Shown piece by piece: positions 26,510 to 30,415 of a stretch of 30,415 bases of DNA. The DNA is from Pasteurellaceae bacterium (GTDB lineage Bacteria > Pseudomonadota > Gammaproteobacteria > Enterobacterales > Pasteurellaceae), in assembly GCA_900756875.1 (NCBI GenBank), contig CAAELW010000065.1, positions 1 through 30,415 of the forward strand. The letters are read 5' to 3'. A program made the position numbers and the translations under genes. Position 1 is the stretch's first letter. Every line of letters starts with the position of its first letter. Below the pieces are notes generated by a model. It ran no database searches. It was given only the letters and a program-made list of their open reading frames with translations, and had not been told where the DNA came from.

Positions 26510-26577
26510 AATATGTTCCTATATAAAATCCGAAAGGTTGAATCATAGACAGTTCGCGTAGAAAATCAAGATTTTTC

Positions 26578-28404
26578 CTAACTTTTTAAGGTCTCGAAAA
26601 TCTTTTCTGCTAACGCTTTAGAAATACCGGGTACAGAGGCGATTTCATCCAACGTGGCATTTTTCACACCTTGCAATCCCCCTAAATATTTCAACAAGGC
26701 TTGGCGTCGTTTAGCACCTACTCCTTCAATGGTTTCCAATCCACTTTGGGTAAAGGCTTTTTGGCGTTTTTGACGATGACCACTAATCGCATGATTATGG
26801 CTTTCATCTCGAATATGTTGGATTAAATGCAGTGCTAGGCTATCATCCGGCAAATGGATTTCACGATCTTGTTTGCTGATAATCAACACCTCTTGTCCTG
26901 CTCGACGATCCACTCCTTTTGCCACACCGATTAAGTGCGGTCGATTTTTATCCCATTTTACGTTGAGGTGATGAAAAACCTCTAAGGCACGATTAAGCTG
27001 CCCTTTACCACCATCAATAAAAATAATATCGGGGATTTTATCTTCATCAAGATCGCGGTCGTAACGTTTCTTTAAGGCTTGCTCCATCGCCGCGTAATCA
27101 TCTCCCCCCGTAATACCTTCAATATTAAAACGGCGATAATCTGATTTCAGTGGGCCTTCTTGATTAAATACCACGCAAGATGCTACGGTTTGATTACCCA
27201 TCGTATGACTAATATCAAAACATTCCATACGTTTAATTTCAGGCATATCGAGCAATTCACAAAGGGATTGATAACGCTCATGCATTCGGGAAGATTGTTT
27301 AAGTTGAGTCGCTAAAGCCGCTTTGGCATTAATTTGTGCAAGTTGTAGATATTTACCTTTATCGCCTTTAGCGGATTCTTGTATCACCACTTTTCGGCCA
27401 GCTTGTTCAGTTAATAAAGCTTCAAGCTCCGCTTTTTCATCTAATTTATGATCCACAATAATACTATTTGGGATACTTCTTCCCTGATGACCTTGCAAAT
27501 AAAACTGCCCAACAAACGTCGCCGTTAATTCGGATAAATCAGTATTAGCAGGTACTTTCGGAAAATAACTGCGATTGCCCAATACTTTACCTTGACGAAT
27601 AAACATCACTTGAACACAAGCTAAACCGTGCTGATACGCAATAGACATAATATCCATGTCATCCAAACGTTCATTAGAAACGAATTGTTTTTCGATAACT
27701 GCACGAACCGCTTGAATTTGGTCACGATAACGTGCCGCACCTTCAAAATCCAAGTCTCGGCTCGCCTGCTCCATTTTGCCAATCAGATAATCTAATACTT
27801 GCTGATCTTTTCCCTGTAAAAATAGTCGTGCTAATTCAACTTGTTGGTTATATTCCTCATCAGTCACATAACCTGGCACACAAGGTGCTGAGCAACGCCC
27901 GATTTGATATTGCAAACAAGGGCGGGAACGATTGTTATAAACCGAATTTTCACATTGACGAACAGGGAATAATTTTTGCATTAACGACAAGGTTTCACGC
28001 ACTGCCCCCGCATGAGGATAAGGTCCGAAATACTCACCTGCAATTTTTTTCGTTCCGCGATAAGATGTAATACGAGGATGACGTTCTTTCGTCAGTAAAA
28101 TAAAAGGATAGGATTTATCATCTCGCAACAATACGTTATAACGAGGCTGATAAAGCTTAATAAAGTTATGCTCAAGCAATAACGCTTCTGTTTCAGAAGA
28201 GGTAATCGTCGTATCAATATGATGAATTGACGACACCAAGGCTTCTGTTTTTTTGCTGCTTAAGTTTTTTCGGAAATAACTGGAAAGGCGCTTTTTAAGA
28301 TCTTTCGCTTTGCCCACATAAATAACCTGATCTTTATCGTCATACATACGATAAACTCCAGGTTTATGAGAAACGTCAGAGAGAAACTTTTTAGAATCAA
28401 ACAT
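26578..28404 (-). CDS. uvrC: Excinuclease ABC subunit C
   Basis: Makes both incisions around a DNA lesion bound by UvrB. The 608-residue protein has all expected parts: an N-terminal GIY-YIG domain (PGVYRM 15-20, IYVGKA 28-33, R39, glutamates in [12 protein letters not shown] 69-80), the UvrB-binding UVR segment ([21 protein letters not shown]), the RNase H-like 5' nuclease half ([31 protein letters not shown]) and C-terminal helix-hairpin-helix repeats. Length equals E. coli UvrC (610). It begins 9 bases after kdsB without a clear ribosome binding site. An uptake signal (26933-26941) is in frame. Confidence 0.97.
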   Translation of the reverse strand: MFDSKKFLSDVSHKPGVYRMYDDKDQVIYVGKAKDLKKRLSSYFRKNLSSKKTEALVSSIHHIDTTITSSETEALLLEHNFIKLYQPRYNVLLRDDKSYPFILLTKERHPRITSYRGTKKIAGEYFGPYPHAGAVRETLSLMQKLFPVRQCENSVYNNRSRPCLQYQIGRCSAPCVPGYVTDEEYNQQVELARLFLQGKDQQVLDYLIGKMEQASRDLDFEGAARYRDQIQAVRAVIEKQFVSNERLDDMDIMSIAYQHGLACVQVMFIRQGKVLGNRSYFPKVPANTDLSELTATFVGQFYLQGHQGRSIPNSIIVDHKLDEKAELEALLTEQAGRKVVIQESAKGDKGKYLQLAQINAKAALATQLKQSSRMHERYQSLCELLDMPEIKRMECFDISHTMGNQTVASCVVFNQEGPLKSDYRRFNIEGITGGDDYAAMEQALKKRYDRDLDEDKIPDIIFIDGGKGQLNRALEVFHHLNVKWDKNRPHLIGVAKGVDRRAGQEVLIISKQDREIHLPDDSLALHLIQHIRDESHNHAISGHRQKRQKAFTQSGLETIEGVGAKRRQALLKYLGGLQGVKNATLDEIASVPGISKALAEKIFETLKS

Positions 28405-28413
28405 CAGTAAAAA

Positions 28414-29172
28414 CTACGCCAAAATTGACCGCACTTTTTCTAAATCTTCAGCTGTATCCACACCAACAGCCGGAACTTCTTTCGCCAATTCCACATGGAT
28501 ACGCTCACCGTACCACAATACACGGAGTTGCTCTAATTTCTCTAAGTTTTCTAATTGTGTTGGTGCCCATTGCACATATTGTTTAATAAAGCCCGAACGG
28601 TAAGCATAAATACCAATATGACGGAGATACGCATCAGCCAGTTGAGCCTTTGAGGTATCCTCTAATTGCATAAATTGATCACGATCGTAAGGCATCACTG
28701 AACGAGAGAAATATAAAACGTAGCCATCTTTATCCGTCACGACTTTCACAGCATTTGGGTTAAATAACTCTTCCGCTTCGTGAATTTTTACCGCAAGTGT
28801 CGCCATATTCACATTAAATTTTGCTAAATTCTCTGCCACTTGACTCACAATAACGGGGGGAATTAAGGGCTCATCCCCTTGGATGTTTACAATAATTTCA
28901 TCATCAGCAATACCAAGCTTACTTACCACTTCCGCTAAACGCTCAGTGCCAGAATTATGTGCTTCTGATGTCATACAAACTTCTGCCCCAAAAGCTTTTG
29001 CTGCCTTTTCAACTTGTTCGTTATCTGTAGCAATAATTACTCGGCTTGCGCCTGATTGTTGAGCTTTCTCAAAAACATGTTGAATCATGGGTTTACCGGC
29101 AATATCCGCTAAAGGTTTACCTGGTAAGCGGCTCGATGCAAAACGAGCAGGGATAATAACTGTAAATGACAT
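28414..29172 (-). CDS. kdsB: CMP-KDO synthetase (3-deoxy-manno-octulosonate cytidylyltransferase)
   Basis: Activates KDO with CTP for addition to lipid A in the cytoplasm. The 252-residue protein starts with the nucleotide-binding motif [17 protein letters not shown] and has [11 protein letters not shown] and the C-terminal [12 protein letters not shown] typical of KdsB. Two in-frame ATG codons are close: 29178 and 29172. The ribosome binding site TAAGGA ends directly at the first, leaving no spacing, but 6 bases before the second, so 29172 is chosen. That site also contains the stop codon of the Trm112-family gene. The last codons carry an uptake signal (28428-28436), encoding KVRS. Confidence 0.96.
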   Translation of the reverse strand: MSFTVIIPARFASSRLPGKPLADIAGKPMIQHVFEKAQQSGASRVIIATDNEQVEKAAKAFGAEVCMTSEAHNSGTERLAEVVSKLGIADDEIIVNIQGDEPLIPPVIVSQVAENLAKFNVNMATLAVKIHEAEELFNPNAVKVVTDKDGYVLYFSRSVMPYDRDQFMQLEDTSKAQLADAYLRHIGIYAYRSGFIKQYVQWAPTQLENLEKLEQLRVLWYGERIHVELAKEVPAVGVDTAEDLEKVRSILA

Positions 29173-29181
29173 AATCATTCC

Positions 29182-29361
29182 TTATTCTTTCAGTGTTTCG
29201 GCTTTTTCTGCCAACAAAACCGGCACGCCGTTTTCAATAGGATACGCCACTTGCTCAAAAGGGCAAATGAGCCGTTGATTTTCTTGATCGTATTTCAATC
29301 TTGCCAAACATCGCGGGCAAGCAATCACTTCTAATAATCGAGGATTAAGTTTCTCACGCAT
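29182..29361 (-). CDS. ycaR: Trm112 family small protein (YcaR-like)
   Basis: A 59-residue protein, MREKLNPRLLEVIACPRC at its start, matching the UPF0434/Trm112 family and E. coli YcaR (60 residues). It has a CPRC knuckle (C15, C18) and a third cysteine at C33 (RLICP), then the conserved end YPIENGVPVLL. Trm112 proteins in eukaryotes and archaea activate methyltransferases; the bacterial role is unclear. It sits between lpxK and kdsB, the same order as in E. coli, and its stop overlaps the kdsB ribosome binding site. The lpxK stop is 17 bases upstream. Confidence 0.93.
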   Translation of the reverse strand: MREKLNPRLLEVIACPRCLARLKYDQENQRLICPFEQVAYPIENGVPVLLAEKAETLKE

Positions 29362-29378
29362 ATTTCACTCGAATAGAG

Positions 29379-30359
29379 TTAAACTAAATGACGGATTTTT
29401 TCCCACAATTGTGGAAGTTTTTGGTCTTGGTTTTCAGCCTCAACAATCTCCGCATCAACTGGAACATACCACCAATTCTCTTTAGCAAAAGCCTGGCATT
29501 TTACGGCGTCCTTTTCGGTCATAAAGAGTGGTTGATTTTCAGCGAGTTTTTCTAATAATTGCGGCTCAAAATGTTGATGATCTTGAAAAGCTTTCGTATT
29601 TTCTAAACGAATATTTAAATTTTCCAACATTGTAAAAAAACGTTGTGGGTTACCAATTCCCGCGATAGCTGAACCTTGGGAAAATTCACTTAACAAGCGT
29701 TTTTCAGCTGTCACTAAATTAATCGCATAGTGAGGAACTAACGTCATAACCGCATCTGAATAAGCATTTTTTCCGCCATTGGTAATCACAAAGTCCACAT
29801 TTTTTAAACGACTTGGCAATTCACGCAAAGGTCCTGCAGGCAAAACAAAGCCGTTCCCTAAAGCTCGCTCTGCATCCATCACCACAATTTCAATGTCACG
29901 TTGCAACTTATAATGTTGTAATCCATCATCCGAAATAATCAGATCGCAATCCTTTGTGTTCAAAAGTAATTTAATCGCTTGTTGACGATTCGGTGAAATC
30001 ACCACGGGTACACCTGTTCTTTTGGCAATTAAAACAGGTTCATCGCCCCCTTGAACGGGGTCTGTTTCCGGTGTGACAAGTAAAGGATAGGTTTTAGATT
30101 GGCTACCATAGCCACGAGAAATCACGCCTACACGTAATCCTTGTTTTTGTAACTCTTCAACTAGCCACACAACGACAGGCGTTTTACCATTTCCACCAAC
30201 AGAAAGATTGCCGACAATAATGACCGGTTTCGGAGATTTATAAGAGGATAAGATATTCAGGGAAAATAATGCTCGGCGAATTTGGCTAATCAACCAAAAT
30301 AGCAGTGAAAAAGGAAGAAGCAACCAAGCAAGCTTTGAATTAGAGTACCAAAAAGGCAT
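29379..30359 (-). CDS. lpxK: Tetraacyldisaccharide 4'-kinase LpxK
   Basis: Phosphorylates the 4' position of the lipid A disaccharide at the inner membrane. The 326-residue protein has an N-terminal hydrophobic helix (about 10-27), the Walker A loop [12 protein letters not shown] (50-61), [17 protein letters not shown] and MTEKDAVKC, all typical of LpxK. The start ATG at 30359 has AGGA ten bases upstream and gives the N-terminus MPFWYSN; a GTG at 30392 would add 11 residues but lies inside a hairpin and lacks a ribosome binding site. It leads the lpxK-ycaR-kdsB-uvrC group. In related genomes msbA lies upstream, outside this window. Confidence 0.95.
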   Translation of the reverse strand: MPFWYSNSKLAWLLLPFSLLFWLISQIRRALFSLNILSSYKSPKPVIIVGNLSVGGNGKTPVVVWLVEELQKQGLRVGVISRGYGSQSKTYPLLVTPETDPVQGGDEPVLIAKRTGVPVVISPNRQQAIKLLLNTKDCDLIISDDGLQHYKLQRDIEIVVMDAERALGNGFVLPAGPLRELPSRLKNVDFVITNGGKNAYSDAVMTLVPHYAINLVTAEKRLLSEFSQGSAIAGIGNPQRFFTMLENLNIRLENTKAFQDHQHFEPQLLEKLAENQPLFMTEKDAVKCQAFAKENWWYVPVDAEIVEAENQDQKLPQLWEKIRHLV

Positions 30360-30382
30360 TTCATTTATCCTATATTGATTTT

Positions 30383-30404
30383 GGGCGAACACATTGGTTC
30401 GCCC
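30383..30404. other. Hairpin upstream of lpxK at the window edge
   Basis: GGGCGAAC (30383-30390) and GTTCGCCC (30397-30404) form a perfect 8-bp stem with loop ACATTG. On the plus strand a T-rich stretch follows (TTATTATTTT), but no plus-strand gene leads into it here. On the minus strand it would sit in the leader of lpxK and has no T-tail. Its role is open. Confidence 0.6.
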
Positions 30405-30415
30405 TTATTATTTTA

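Noticed and set aside
29173..29178. First ATG of kdsB at 29178
   Set aside because: TAAGGA ends directly at this ATG, leaving no spacing; the second ATG at 29172 has a 6-base spacing.
30360..30392. GTG start extending LpxK by 11 residues
   Set aside because: The codon lies in the hairpin at 30383-30404 and has no ribosome binding site, whereas ATG 30359 has AGGA upstream.

Overview
The window is a chromosomal segment of a Pasteurellaceae bacterium, most likely Haemophilus or a close relative. I counted at least 19 copies of the 9-base Haemophilus-type DNA uptake signal AAGTGCGGT or its complement, about one per 1.6 kb. The DNA is A+T-rich, and the proteins closely resemble, from memory, their H. 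influenzae and E. coli counterparts. I cannot fix the species; H. parainfluenzae is plausible. I see no insertion sequence, prophage, CRISPR array, tRNA or rRNA.

Layout. (1) 1-1813: uvrD on the minus strand, its C-terminus running off the left edge. (2) 1962-3855: an orphan AfuA-type periplasmic binding protein, then an A+T-rich gene with a LEM-3-like GIY-YIG nuclease domain and an uncharacterised C-terminal region. This pair is the least explained part of the window. (3) 3856-10636: a complete respiratory formate dehydrogenase locus. fdhD is divergent from fdnG, fdxH and fdxI, followed by fdhE. fdnG is a selenoprotein gene with an in-frame TGA at 5547-5549 and a SECIS hairpin right after it. 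The divergent promoter region has FNR-like sites. (4) 10691-12135, minus strand: an unknown lipoprotein, holD and rimI in one operon. (5) 12223-13723: rsmC and a YbhB/YbcL-family gene; then a DUF496 (YeeX-like) gene on the minus strand. (6) 14332-17094: serC, hisC and tpx. (7) 17132-19491, minus strand: phoH-like ybeZ, ybeY and a Cof-type HAD phosphatase. (8) 19590-21863, minus strand: gshF, the fused glutathione synthetase. (9) 22069-25752: hitABC (fbpABC), a ferric iron ABC transporter behind a clear Fur box. (10) 25790-30359, minus strand: a TerC-family membrane protein, uvrC, kdsB, a 59-residue Trm112-family gene and lpxK.

How the genes work together. The formate dehydrogenase genes form one functional unit: FdhD sulfurates the cofactor, FdnG-FdxH-FdxI form the exported enzyme, and FdhE assists assembly. 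HitA, HitB and HitC form one importer. LpxK and KdsB both feed lipid A-KDO synthesis, with the Trm112-family gene lying between them. UvrD and UvrC, at opposite ends, belong to nucleotide excision repair. Several transcription units end in hairpins built from inverted uptake-signal pairs, so these repeats double as terminators.

The strongest candidates for new biology are the GIY-YIG gene and its orphan AfuA-like neighbour, the unknown lipoprotein ahead of holD-rimI, and the small structured elements around the fdnG, serC and hit promoters.
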